Shown: piece after piece, positions 46,669 through 58,640 of the stretch
How the letters are laid out: each line of letters starts with the position of its first letter
How positions within the stretch are numbered: the first letter of the stretch is position 1
Origin: Aphrophora alni
Taxonomy: Eukaryota; Arthropoda; Insecta; Hemiptera; Aphrophoridae
DNA: 64,000 nt
Reading direction: 5' to 3'
NCBI GenBank assembly: GCA_963513935.1
Contig: OY740772.1
Coordinates: 104,369,989-104,433,988, forward strand
The notes under the pieces: generated by a model
Told to the model about the DNA's origin: nothing
What the model saw: the letters and a program-made list of their open reading frames with translations, nothing else
Databases searched by the model: none
Position numbers and translations under genes: made by a program

Positions 46669-46713
46669 GTATCACTGAAGAGGACGACCTTGTCGTTGAA
46701 ACGCGTTTGATAC
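46669..46713 (+). ncRNA. Hammerhead ribozyme-like motif (right arm), core intact
   Basis: Stem I GTATCA (46669-46674) pairs with TGATAC (46708-46713). Core CTGAAGA fits CUGANGA. Stem II is ACGAC/GTCGT, then GAAA (46698-46701), a minimal stem III C-GC-G and the triplet GTT before the cleavage position. All invariant residues I can check are present. Type I layout with a two-pair stem III, as in Penelope-associated hammerheads. Confidence 0.7.
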
Positions 46714-46991
46714 TTAGGCGTATTTTTTATGGGAATTGTGTTCTGTGTGTTTGTTATACTGTATAATTTTTCTCATAAGTCAAGCTCAACATTTAATATT
46801 TCAAATATCAAACAAAATAATAAAGTTTTATAAAGTGAGCCCAGTAGTTGACTCGACTCGTGTGGCTTGTAGCTAGGTCACCGCACACTAATCCTCTACG
46901 CTTGTGTGAGTGAAGGTACCCTTAGTTCAGCCACATTCCTGGTTTGATAGTATAGCAGCTCTAGGCTGTAGTGTAAGTTTTCGTAGTTTCA

Positions 46992-47033
46992 CACTTGATA
47001 AAGAGTGTTGATTTATACTCCCGAAACGCTGTG
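46992..47033 (+). ncRNA. Degenerate hammerhead-like motif
   Basis: CAC, TTGATAA, stem GAGT.../...ACTCC, CGAAACGCTGTG. Downstream AAATGATGGCAAATGTC (47049) is shared with the element at 25869-26275, which ties the two to one family. Confidence 0.45.
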
Positions 47034-47179
47034 TATTAGTTTTCATTTCCACTAAATGATGGCAAATGTCAGATTAAACGAGTTTTAATAATATTACCAA
47101 ATTATATAAACTATTCGATCGACGATTAACCGCAAATCTTTGAATGGGGTAACCAGTTTTTTTTTTACAAGAGGGGAAA

Positions 47180-47400
47180 AACATACGTACCCTCCGAGGC
47201 TAACTTTACGGGGAGGCAATTTCCAAGGGTTAGGGAAATTTTTCATATAGTCCTGAGTGAAATCCGTTCCTTTCCTATCAGGAGTTTGTTCCCTTCCAAC
47301 CCTGACACCATCAGAGTGTTTTAGAAGTTCTTTTCTTCTATTGTTTATAAAGTTACTGTGACAGAAAGGTTTTTAACCTTTTAACAACAACATATTATAT
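47180..47400 (-). repeat. Family A interspersed repeat
   Basis: On the plus strand: CCTTTCCTATCAGGAGTTTG, TTCCAACCCTGACACCATCA, GAGTGTTTTAGAAGTTC, all family A in reverse. Confidence 0.65.
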
Positions 47401-49080
47401 TGTATTGAGTAACAAACTTTGTCCGGAAATCAGTAAAACAGCCGGTCGCAAAGATGACGTATTCAAACAGGAAACAGCATTATGTTATTTCCGTAAATAG
47501 ACACAAGTCATAAAACTGCACCTCCCACATAGCTTCTGACAAAGGATAATTAAATACTCTTCAAAGCATACATTATAGGTTGATGGTTTATAGACTGAGT
47601 TTACAAAGGGTGCATAGGTTACATTCGATCCAGTAGCCTATAGGAGACTCTAAGGACAAAAAAAAAAATTCGTCGACCATTATCTTGTAAACTATATAAA
47701 AAAAAAAAAAGACTATTTGAAACTGATTTCATAATTTCGTATGATTTATACGTACTTTGAAGAGAATCTTTCAAAAAAACTTGTGTGTACAAGATAAACA
47801 ATAATTTGATATTTAAAAAACCGAGTTTTAAGGTGTCCTTAAGTAGAACTAAGGACTCATAATTTCACCCTGTATGATTTAAACTGCCGCCTGAAAGATA
47901 ACAATTAAAATGTTACTTGGGTTCTTTAAAGGCTACACATTTGAGTGAAATCGTTGGACCTGAATAAAAAAAAACAACTTAAATTTGTGTTTTTGTCTTT
48001 TAGCACTAAGTACCAATTTTGTTATTAAAAAAAAAAGTTAAATGTAACATCAAATTTCACAAAAAACAAAATTACATTTGGAAAATAAATAAACATTTTG
48101 TGTTTGTAGGAATCGGGATTTGTTCTGAGACAATAACCTTAAAGGACCTCTGCTTCAACTTTCACTAAGTTTTCTCTCTTGACTACCATTGTCTCTTGAA
48201 GTCGAAGTTTGTGGATGCGTGGGTGCCAGTTTAGGTCGAGTGCATGCTCATGTGCTCCACTTATTAATCCAGTACACACTTAGAACGCAACAGGTAGATG
48301 GGTGACATCACGGTACTTACCCAGACACACCAGATGTTGTAGGAAATGTTAAACTGTCAGTTCCAACAGCTGTAACTATTAGACCAAATAAACCGGTGCA
48401 AAAACATTGCACAAACTTTCTCATTCATTTTAGGGTCTGTAGCATAGCCTATATGGACAGTTATTTTTATGAAGTTTTTAAGCTGCAGTTTAAATTGTAC
48501 AGAAAGACAGATGCGCCGCGTGATATTATAAGGGTCCTTGAATTTACGTACGAACTCTAATAAAGAGAAATCAATGAAAATCCAATCCACCTTTCAATAG
48601 CTATTGCATTTTTTGTCTCACATCTCACAATAACTGCTTTTACGGATTTTTAATTGTGTGGTTAAATTATTGTATTCGTCATACAAAAAACTATAATATA
48701 TGATTTCGCACTCTAATTTAATTTCAAACACAAATAATGTTTTTTTTTCAGATTTGTAGATCACGTAGCGTTCAAGTTTGACGGGGGGGGGATGATATTG
48801 GATAGTTTCTGCCCCTTAGCTATCTCAAGGTCGTTTTTTTTTTACAGTTATATTTTTCCTTTATGTGGGACAATACAAAGAATATAAATACAAGTTTGAA
48901 ATACATAGGATTTATCGTCTAGGCACAGATAGACGGATAGACAAACTGTTGAAATTATAAGGCTCTTTGGTTTTACCTATGGACACTAAAAACGTACGGA
49001 CACTAAAAACGAACCACAAGTAACTGTTACCAATATTGACAGTTGTCTATAAAAAAAAATCCCTACAGAGTGTTGTAAAC
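47401..49080. other. Non-coding spacer
   Basis: AT-rich, no gene seen; a G run lies at 48784-48791. Confidence 0.5.
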
Positions 49081-49542
49081 TTCAGGAGGTGGTTTCTCAC
49101 ATTAAAACTGAGAAACAGTTCCTATGAACATTATATCCGACATGGTTTAGTTTCCCAAATATCTGCCGTTTTGTTTTTATCACAAAATATTTTTATTTTC
49201 CGAACGGTTTGACAGATTGAAATGAAACTTGGCATGATACCTACTAAGGAAAAGAACTATTATGAAAAAAAAAATCAACCCAATCTAATAATCCGTTTCA
49301 AAATGGCGGCTATTAAATTTTTTTAAATCTAAATAACCCAAAAACGGGACTTGTATTTAAGCAGGCAGCATTTTGAAACGGTTTGTTGGATTAGGGTAGG
49401 TTCTTCTTTTTTCAAAATAGTTCTTTACCTTACAAGGCTTCAATCAATCCGTCAAACCGTTCTGGTGATAAACAATACTTTGTGAAAAAACAAAATGGCG
49501 GATATTTGAAAACTAGACAATTCCGGAAACCACCTCCTTGAA
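49081..49542. repeat. Foldback element, 462 bp
   Basis: The ends TTCAGGAGGTGGTTTC and TTCAAGGAGGTGGTTTCC are inverted and the similarity continues inward for about 200 bp per arm (ATCTGCCGTTTTGTTTTTAT; GAACGGTTTGAC; CCGTTTCAAAATGGC). No coding sequence. No clear target duplication (flanks GTAAAC and TTTAAAAC). Confidence 0.8.
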
Positions 49543-51029
49543 TTTAAAACACAATTTTTAACACATTGTATATTTACATAAGGGCCTAAACGTCCACACA
49601 CTATGCCATAAACACGTTTTCAGAGTATGGTATTTTTTGATTAATATTTAACTTTTGTTTTGACAACGACGAGCAAGGTTCTTTTTCTGTCTTATTAATC
49701 CTGAACGGTAATTTTTAGTTCCTATTATACAGACGAGTTTAGGTCTTTAATCTTCACATTTCACAAAAATTTGAACGAAATAAAACTGATTTTGAAAAAC
49801 TGTGTATTTTAAAACAGCCCCATGTTTTGATTTTTAACCGTTAACTCACGTACCGACTTTTTTTTGTATAAAAAGAAAAATTCTACGTTTTGTAGGACCC
49901 TTAGAAAGCTTCAGCATAATTTCATCAAAATCGTTTGAACTGATTTTGAAAAATATTCATATTATTGGTAAAATATTATTTTTTACATAATCTTCCAAGC
50001 ACTGATGAAATCAAGTGACGCTTTGCAAGTTACAAAAACAAAACAAAATTTAAAAAATGACTATTTCGGTTCAAAATTTTACAATCCAAGAAAACAACTT
50101 AATCTTAATATCTAAAGAATTGCAATAAGATAAAATAGTTAAGAAACAACAAGATTGGCTCTAGAGGAGTGCCAAACAATAACATCATGTACAAGGAACT
50201 TTGTAAGTGGCCACGTGACCCTGTTATGAGAAGAGTTAAAAATACCAGGAATAGGCTTGTCAAACCCAATGTAGTCAACAAAAATTATCTTAGCTCTTAT
50301 TGTTTGTAAGTCTTACAGTTAAAGATATAAACGGTGCAAAAACACTGCATGGACTTTCTCACATACTCGTCCACAAATAAAAAATAAATATATATCGCAA
50401 ATTCTCCAAAAATATTACCAATTAGTGAAAAAGAAGGAATTTATTTATCACTAGGTTTTTTCTGTGTATTTAATTTTAACATAACCTAACTTTGTACATT
50501 ATACATATCAAATTTTTACAAATATATATTTAAAAAGTGCCCAATTGCTTCGCTTGTGACAAAAACAGGTAGGTATTTTGGTAGGTATTACGCAGTCGAC
50601 GTTAATTTTAAACCGTTATGATATGGGTCAATAATTTTCACCAAAAATAGGAGCGAAATCAGCCGTGCCGATTTTGAGAAATTAGATCACTTTTAACAGC
50701 TCAGTGGAATATTTGTTGATTTCTATTCTCACAAATATATCCATTTTGAGAAGGCTTGTTTCGCTTGTATCACCATTAATTTGTGAGCATTAACAACAAT
50801 CATACCTCAAAGTCTCATATATCCCACCCTCTCAACATCAGATGTTTTTCTGGAGTATCCGGATTTCGGTTTGGAAAAATATGGTCACCTTAACTTAACA
50901 TAACCTCGAATAATCGTTGTAGAATGTTTCAACGCGGTTGCTTCTAATGTGAGACCCCTAAAGGAACCTAATGTAAAATACGTTAGGTTGGGTAGAATGT
51001 TAGTTTTTTAATGCTAAAACTTTTTTTTT
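49543..51029. other. Non-coding spacer with family C sequence
   Basis: 49760-49960 holds family C-type sequence (AGCATAATTTCATCAAAATC). No gene seen. Confidence 0.5.
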
Positions 51030-51215
51030 AAGGCGAAAAGCCTATTATTTATCATTTTCCTAGAAAAAAAAAAGAAGAAAACATACAATAAAAACTCCGA
51101 GCCCTGGAATACTATAAATAACCCCAAGACAACATGTAAAAAGGTGTAGATCCAGCTAGTCCTCGGGCATGCCACACCCGCTCTCTCTATGAACTCTTGA
51201 GGGGAGAATATAAAT
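51030..51215 (+). repeat. Family A interspersed repeat
   Basis: AAGGCGAAAAGCCTATT, AACATACAATAAAAACTCCG, TGTAGATCCAGCTAGTCC and CTCGGGCATGCCACACCC, then a poorly kept terminal hairpin. It directly abuts the 23-bp minisatellite. Confidence 0.7.
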
Positions 51216-51245
51216 ATTCCATACGTTTCCATACAATTTATATAG

Positions 51246-52338
51246 GGTCTCATATTAGGAACTCACATGGTCTCATATTAGGAATCCACATCGTCTCATA
51301 TTAGGAACCCACGTGGTCTCATATTAGGAACCCATATGATCTCATATTAGGAACCCACATGGTCTCATATTAGGAACCCACATGGTCTCATATTAGGAAC
51401 CCACATGATCTCATATTAGGAACCCACATGGTCTCATATTAGGAACCCATATGATCTCATATTAGGAACCCACATGGTCTCATATTAGGAACCCACATGG
51501 TCTCATATTAGGAACCCACATGGTCTCATATTAGGAACCCACATGGCCTTATATCAAGAACCCACATGGCCTTATATTAGGAACCCACGTAGTCTCATAT
51601 TAGGAACCCATATGATCTCATATTAGGAACCCACATGGTCTCATATTAGGAACCCACATGGCCTTATATTAGGAACCCACTGGTCTCATATTAGGAACCC
51701 ACATGGTCTCATATTAGGAACCCATATGATCTCATATTAGGAACCCACATGGTCTCATATTAGGAACCCACATGGCCTTATATTAGGAACCCACTGGTCT
51801 CATATTAGGAACCCACATGGTCTCATATTAGGAACCCATATGATCTCATATTAGGAACCCACATGGTCTCATATTAGGAACCCACATGGCCTTATATTAG
51901 GAACCCACTGGTCTCATATTAGGAACCCACATGGTCTCATATTAGGAACCCATATGATCTCATATTAGGAACCCACATGGTCTCATATTAGGAACCCACA
52001 TGGCCTTATATTAGGAACCCACTGGTCTCATATTAGGAACCCACATGGTCTCATATTAGGAACCCACATGGTCTCACATTAGGAACCCACATGGCCTTAT
52101 ATCAAGAACCCACATGGCCTTATATTAGGAACCCACTGGTCTCATATTAGGAACCCACATGGACTCATATTAGGAACCCACATGGTTTCATATTACGGAC
52201 CCACATGGCCTTATATTAGGAACCCAAATGGTCTCATATTAGGAACCCACATGGTTTCATATTACGGACCCACATGGCCTTATATTAGGAACTCACATGG
52301 TCTTATATTAGGAACCCACATGATCTCATTTTAGGAAC
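51246..52338. repeat. 23-bp minisatellite, about 47 copies, with 114-bp higher order
   Basis: The unit TCTCATATTAGGAACCCACA plus TGG repeats head to tail. Variants (CCTTATATT, CCATATGA, 22-bp CACTGG) recur as a five-unit block whose CACTGG junction falls at 51679, 51793, 51907 and 52021, exactly 114 bp apart. Confidence 0.95.
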
Positions 52339-52859
52339 AAATGTTTTTGCCAAATCAAATTTTTGTTATTTTAAAGTATAATACACATATTACCAGTATG
52401 TTATTACATTTAAAACTCCAGTTTTAACAAAATTTGAAACTGGTCTCATATACGGGTCCAAGTAAAATATTGATCTGTTTGTCGTTGTTAATACTTAATG
52501 ATGGAAATGGTGAAGACAGGTCTGGGACAGATAAACAGTCTTGGTCTGCTGAATGCGAGGGTTGGTTGTCTGAAGGTCTCGTAGAGTTGATACATCCTGT
52601 TATGGTAACCAGTCTGCTATTCTGCTAGACTGCTTACATAATTAGGCCTATCTATTTATCGCGATTAAATATCATTAACGTAGTATTTTAGATTAGACTA
52701 ATACAATAACGCATACTTTAAGCACACGCCAGCATCTTTTAAATCTACGAGAAATAACTGTATAACAATTATGAAACTTGCAAAGATCAATGGTTAACAG
52801 AATTGTATTGCCTACTTTTATAGATTCAAGAACTATCTAAATAGTATTTTCCCTTTCAC

Positions 52860-53010
52860 GGGCTAACTTATAGTAGGGTGCGCCAATCCCGAAGTATCCT
52901 AGCTGGATCTACACATTTCTTCATCTTGTCCCTTTCGTCTTTCCTCTCTCGACAAACTCTTGTTTTCTTCCGATTCTTACGTTATTAAAGTTTTCAAGGA
53001 TCTATTCTAT
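52860..53010 (-). repeat. Family A interspersed repeat
   Basis: Plus strand: AATCCCGAAGTATCCTAGCT, GGATCTACACATTTCTTCAT, CTCGACAAACTCTTGTTTTC. Confidence 0.6.
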
Positions 53011-53444
53011 GAGTTGTTACATGACCTCAAAGTTCACACATGCCTATTTTTAAACAATTAAAAGTGTAGAAATTATTAAACGATTTTAATGAAACTTCAT
53101 GAATAGAATCTTATGGTGATGATTAATAATGCTTGATTTCGAAGGAAATAACTTTTTTTTAATTAAATTTTTCGTAATAAAACAAAACAAAAAGTGATGC
53201 TGACTTTGTATTTTCTTCTAAAACCGTAGCGTAAAAGTATTTTTTGATGCAAAAGGAATAACGTTTTGTAAAATGCAACTTTTCATCCGAATTTTGCATA
53301 AACATGAAAATTGTTTTTAACACCTTAAAAAATACTTTTAAAAGAAAACTGTAAACAAAATGTTGTACTGTAGGTTTTCTTTTAATTACGTTTAAAATAT
53401 TTTGTCTCAAAATTTAGAATGGCTCCATTAAATCTATCAAACCT

Positions 53445-53580
53445 AAGAGAGGGGAGGGGGTCAAGTTATAGTGAGTTCGGGCGTGGCAATCCCGAGGGAC
53501 CTAAGGTAAATCCTGGATCTACAACTTGTTCCATGTAGTCCTGGGCCGCCATAAAAAGAAGAAAAACACACGAAGTTTTG
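53445..53580 (-). repeat. Family A interspersed repeat, fragment
   Basis: TAGTGAGTTCGGGCGTGGCA, ATCCCGAGGGACC, TGGATCTACAACTTGTTCC on the plus strand. Confidence 0.6.
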
Positions 53581-54074
53581 ACGTAAGTACTAAAGTTTCT
53601 ATTATGCAGAGTACTCCTAGTTTCCCGTTAAAAAGATGAAATTCAGTTTAAACGACAGCGGTCAATGTTAATTTTGTTTTTTGTAAATTATTAAAAAAAC
53701 TCTAATTTCTTATAATTCCGATTTGGCACACTGATGCGGGTCACTTATCTTAGCATTTCATAAAAATTTTAACGATATAAGAAGAATAGTTTTCGATAAA
53801 TTACATCTGTTTTAACAGCTTCATGAGCAAGTTTTTGTTTTTTTATCGATAACTAGGGAACTCGTATTTTGTTTAAAAGTTGTCCAATGTTGTAGATAGC
53901 GTACTTGTAGACTATATTATAGCAAAAATCTTGTCAAAATCTGTAGAACCGTCTTGAAAATATTGAAATTTTGTGTTTTTGGTCCTTCAGATCCAGAAAT
54001 TTTAAGTTATAATTTTTTTTTTAATCCCGAGATATGGTAAGCCATTAAAATCACCTGGGCATCGTTGTTTTATA

Positions 54075-54305
54075 TATATATATATAAAGGAACATAAAAT
54101 AAAGACCCTTAGCCCTCAAATGTTCAAAACCTCTCGGTAATCACAATGTTATCAAAAAACAATAGGGTACAAAATATAACCTCTAAACCTCGATCGAAAA
54201 AGTTGGTCTAATAGACCTGCTACGAAATCTGATAGGAATCCAACCGAAGACTACATAATTAAAATGTGTAGATCCAGCTAGGTCGCTCGGGATTAGCACG
54301 CAGTA
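54075..54305 (+). repeat. Family A interspersed repeat
   Basis: AATAAAGACCCTTAGCCCTC, CTACGAAATCTGATAGGAAT, GTGTAGATCCAGCTAGGTCG, CTCGGGATTAGCACGC. Confidence 0.7.
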
Positions 54306-55084
54306 AATATGTGTGTACAAATGTATACTAAATGTATATTCATTACGTACACTTTGAAAGAAAAAAAAAATTCAATATGGTGAATTTGATCAAAAACACA
54401 AAAGATAAGTTTTGGTTAAAGGTCATTTAGATGTGAATCGGCTATTTGGAGAGAATTGTCAATGCAAGGCGATATGTCATGTAAAACTGGATTAGTTACG
54501 GCTGATAACAAAACACATTGAGTCATTGATAACGATAACATTGGCATTGTTATGTTAAGATGTACTAAATCAAGTGGGATCGCTATAACGTTTAGTTATA
54601 GCAAAAATATCAAATTACTCTAATCGGTAGGGTCAGTTTACATTTCATAGTGTTGGACTGCAGTTTAATATTAACACATAGATTGGTACCAACGTTACGA
54701 ATTTCTTTATATAGAAGGAAAACAATTTAGCGGTAGTTTTATACAATATCCAAACTGAAATAAATTCAGCATATAAAAAAGATACAACTGAAAATAGTTG
54801 TACAGTGTGTTTCAAAAATACGTGTCCTAACTTTAATAAATTTAAAAAATCTTATAATCATACGACAGTAAACGTTTCGAATATTTTTAATAACGAAATC
54901 TCTAATACTAAAAAATTCATATGGAAAATGCTTTTAAAGATTTTAACGACCACCATTTATAAAATGTATAAGTTAAGTTTTGATTCCTAGTATACTGGTA
55001 ACAAAATTTGAACTGGACATCCTAATAATTTCGAGAAAAATACAAAATGGACGACAGACGGACAACGAAGCGTTTTCGGGCATA

Positions 55085-55370
55085 TAAGAACTTTTTCTTT
55101 TCAGACTCACTTTAGTGAGTACGGGCTTGTCAATCCCTAGGGTACCTAGCTAGATCTACAACTCTTTTCAAGTAGTCTTGGGGAAGATTCTTCTCTTTCA
55201 TCTTTCCTATCCGGCCTCTGTTGACCAACTCTTGTTCTTCTTCGACCCTGACGCTATTAGGGTATTCGAGAGCTTTATTTATTGTTCTATTCTCCTTGTT
55301 TTATAAAGAGAAGATGGCTGAGAGGTTTTTTTGCTTTTAAACAACAAGAAAATGCCCAAACTTTTTGAAA
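55085..55370 (-). repeat. Family A interspersed repeat, best-preserved copy
   Basis: It spans the whole consensus in reverse: hairpin CTCACTTTAGTGAG, TACGGGCTTGTCAATCCC, CTAGCTAGATCTACAACTC, CTTTCCTATCCGGCC, GACCAACTCTTGTTC, CCCTGACGCTATTAGGG and finally GGCTGAGAGGTTTTTTTGC. About 285 bp, a useful reference copy. Confidence 0.8.
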
Positions 55371-55628
55371 CACCCTTTATATTTTCAAACAAAAGCTTTA
55401 CTAACAAGTTCTAATGCAAATGTTGTGTACTGTCAATGGTGTCCTCCTGATTGCGAACATGTCTATTTATTTTGTTGGGTGTGGTGGTGTGGTATTTGTG
55501 GAGGAGTCCGGTATGTTTCTGATAAGCAAGGTAGTCTCCGGCGCTTGAGTAGTCAGTCACACAGCACAATTGTTGTATTTCTGCTTGTATAATACAAAGC
55601 CGCTTTTATATTAACAAAATGATCTGAT

Positions 55629-55675
55629 TTAGGTTAGGTTAGGTTAGGTTGGGCTAGGTTAGGTTAGGTTAGGTT
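55629..55675 (+). repeat. Short interstitial TTAGG run
   Basis: About eight TTAGG units, with one TTGGGCTAGG interruption, next to CAATCTGGAC direct repeats at 55705-55780. A second interstitial telomere-type run, this one not inside family A. Confidence 0.9.
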
Positions 55676-58238
55676 ACAAGTGGCGTTCCAAATATTTGTT
55701 CACAGTCTGGACAGACCGTGAGCAACGTATGACATTTTTGGGGTGTTCGCAATCTGGACGATTATTGCTCTGTTCGCAATCTGGACACAACCCTGTCAAT
55801 TCGGGTTTAAATTTAGGACTTTAAGGTCTGAAATATTAATGTTGTAGCTTAGTTCATTTTCATCGTACAAATTAGGATTGATACTATTAGGTTTATCGTC
55901 TGATTTTCACATAGTATGTGTAGAAACATTTTTTTAATGACATCTTGCATTAAAATAACACATACAAAACACTTTCGGTCTGAGGGGGGTAATTTCAAGT
56001 CTTCTCTAAGGATCGATGAGTCAACATAATAAATGGTAGGAACAGATGGTGGGTTATTATTTGGGTGGGGGAGAGGAAAGAGGGCAAAGACGACCTTCGC
56101 TGCTACGACACATGCAACAACCAATAATTCGTATAAAATTGTGAGACAAGTCTGGGCGCCACGAAAGACAAAATTCATGGATAGTGTAACGGTCACAAAC
56201 AAATCCGTGACATCGGACTATCGCTTTACAAACACTTCAGACCGAATTCCAAAAATAAATCTTTTTTTCTTTTTCTCATTTCCTTTTTTTAATAAGTCTC
56301 ATGTTGGTGACATACCAATAGATGTCTCACTGCATCGACAGATGGGGGAAAGTTCAGGAATTACCTTCCGTGTGGATGCAATCCTGAAAGCTAGTAGCAG
56401 GAAATTAATTCAGTCTAGGAGGTATAACTCTCAGCATTTACAGACAACTGGCCGTTCTAAAAACATTGACTACCTTTTTCATGTTGGGTTCAGTTCGGTC
56501 CTACCGAGTTATTTATTTCAAGCATTATGTTTTATAACATCTTTTACAATGGTTTTGTATGTATATAAAATTTTTAGTAATTCACAGGTAAATAAATTCT
56601 CAAAAATTACGACTTTCCATTTTAACGTATTATTCGTATAATCCGAACCATAACCATATTAAACTGTTTAGACGGTCTGATTTTATTAGTTTAATGAGGA
56701 GCGGTCTAGAACTGTCAGATCATGTTTTCGTATACTTGTATTGAATAAAAGAAATTATTTATTACCAGTTTCTCCCTCAGGGAACCGCGTTGTCGATCTA
56801 GTGGGATTTTGATCGGTTGCAACGCCACAACCAAGTCCATCCAAGTTCAGTCGGCGACGCATTTGAAGTACTCGCGATCTTGTGACGGTGTTATAACTCG
56901 GCTTTCTTCAGCTCACTTTACAAACTGGATTGAAATTTAAGGGGTTTCGATTCCTTTTTCTGTTCACATGTCCTTTGCCCGCGTGGTGTAACCTGGATCT
57001 CTTATGAGCGGGTCCTCAGACGAACAGTGTTAAATCTAACAGAGGTAAATTAATAGATGCACAAACTAATTCAATTATCATTATAATTAGAGTAAAAACA
57101 AGTGTCCTTATAATTTCACGCGCGTGTCTGCAAGTCGCAACCAATCTACGAAGGCAAGACGATAAATAATATATATTTCATACGATGTAAAAATATAGAG
57201 GTAACAAAAACATGACCTTGGGATTGTTAAGGGACAATTCTATCGAGTTGATTTTTTTTTTTTTGATATGTGTGCGGTATAAAAAAAACTAGAAATTATT
57301 GTGATTACGAGTACATATATCTTTGACGAAAAAAATTAATATTTTGGAGTTAGGCCAAATTTTAAATGTAAGATATCATGTCCCCCTCCCCTTCTAACAT
57401 GAACATGGCGTGACCTACAAATCTGAAAACAATATGTGAAATTAAAATTAAATGGCAGTGGGAAATCATATATTATAGTTTTCTTGTGTGATGAATACAA
57501 CTTAATTTAACCACGCAAAAAAGCGTAGCGTATCAAGTTTTGAAAACCGTTTTTGGGAGATGAGAGACGAACAATTCAATAGCCGTTAAAAGATAGATTA
57601 CATTTCTCTTTATTAATGTCCGTAGGTAAAATCAAGGACCCTTATAATTTCCCGCGCGTGTCTAAATCATATATATGTCGAACTATACCTTTAAATTGTG
57701 CCACATATAGGAAATACATGCCGCTAATCAAATTACCTTAGTTAAGAGGCGAAAACTATTCAACTTTTTTTTTTTTAATATTATGTGAGGGTATTAAACA
57801 ATACTAGAAGTTATTCTGATTACAAATATGTATGTTAATTCGACGAAGAAATTGTGTTGGCGCTAAGACATCGACTTTTTTGTTTTGTAATGATAATATG
57901 TTTTCCCTTTCCAATTTGTATACATTGTGCATATTATTTTTCAAATCGGAAGATTTATCAGGTTATACTTTTACAATTTTATTTATCAGTTATTTTCTAC
58001 AAAACAACATCTCTTTGCAATCGTTTAGAATCAACTAAATTCAATTCCATTTTCCAAATTGTTTTTACTATCGAACGTGTTTAATCTACGTGCTAAGATT
58101 AAAGTATGATTCCTGTTCTATTTATAGACTATAGACGTACTTGGACATCGGAGAAACTTATTCATTGGAAAGTTTTATATCAATTCTAAGTGTCTATATA
58201 TAAAGTGCTTTAGGACCAGTATATATATTACACCCATA
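55676..58238. other. Non-coding spacer
   Basis: Includes two overlapping opposite open frames (56033-56641 plus, 55849-56202 minus) with no recognisable domains, which I do not call genes. A GC-richer patch lies at 56760-57010. Confidence 0.4.
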
Positions 58239-58640
58239 CAGTGGCGGATCTAGAATTTTATTTTGGAGGGGGCTGAACAGGGGAAAATTTTGTGAAAGGA
58301 CTTTCATATAATGAAGCGACCAAAACAGTAGTTTAACGTTGTTTTATGGAGTAAAAACGTGTGTTTCATATTAAAGGTTTTCAGAATGTTTTGTTTACTA
58401 ATTTACTAATGAAATACATTAAAGTTAATAAAAGGCAGATTAAAAATGTGAAAAGGATTTATTTTTAAGTACATCGTACATTTAATATTTCAGAGAAGTT
58501 CTACTGGCTAGACATGAATAAATAATGACGGGGACACAGTTGGAATTTTTTTTATTTTTCTTACACATTCTTACAAAACATTTTTTAAAGGTTTTGGGGG
58601 GGCTTCAGCCCGAAAGCCCCCCCCCATAGATCCGCCACTG
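58239..58640. mobile_element. hAT-type MITE with exact 8-bp target duplication
   Basis: CACCCATA flanks both ends (58231-58238, 58641-58648). Terminal inverted repeats CAGTGGCGGATCTA match at both ends. Non-coding, 402 bp. CAGTGGCGGATC is a common hAT-type end. Confidence 0.92.

Larger units (their letters stand above)
46539..46761. repeat. Long palindrome carrying two hammerhead motifs
   Basis: Arms of about 98 bp (outer end GTATAACAAACACACAGAAC) face each other across about 25 bp with only a few mismatches. Each arm contains one hammerhead-like fold, pointing outward. Confidence 0.85.

Noticed and set aside
51246..52338. 23-bp repeats as a CRISPR-like array
   Set aside because: Contiguous units with no spacers; a minisatellite with higher-order structure.
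55849..56202. 117-codon minus-strand frame
   Set aside because: Overlaps the previous frame; hydrophobic stretches only, no family resemblance.
56033..56641. 202-codon plus-strand frame
   Set aside because: No recognisable motif, a low-complexity Phe run, an overlapping opposite frame, and no splice or neighbour support.
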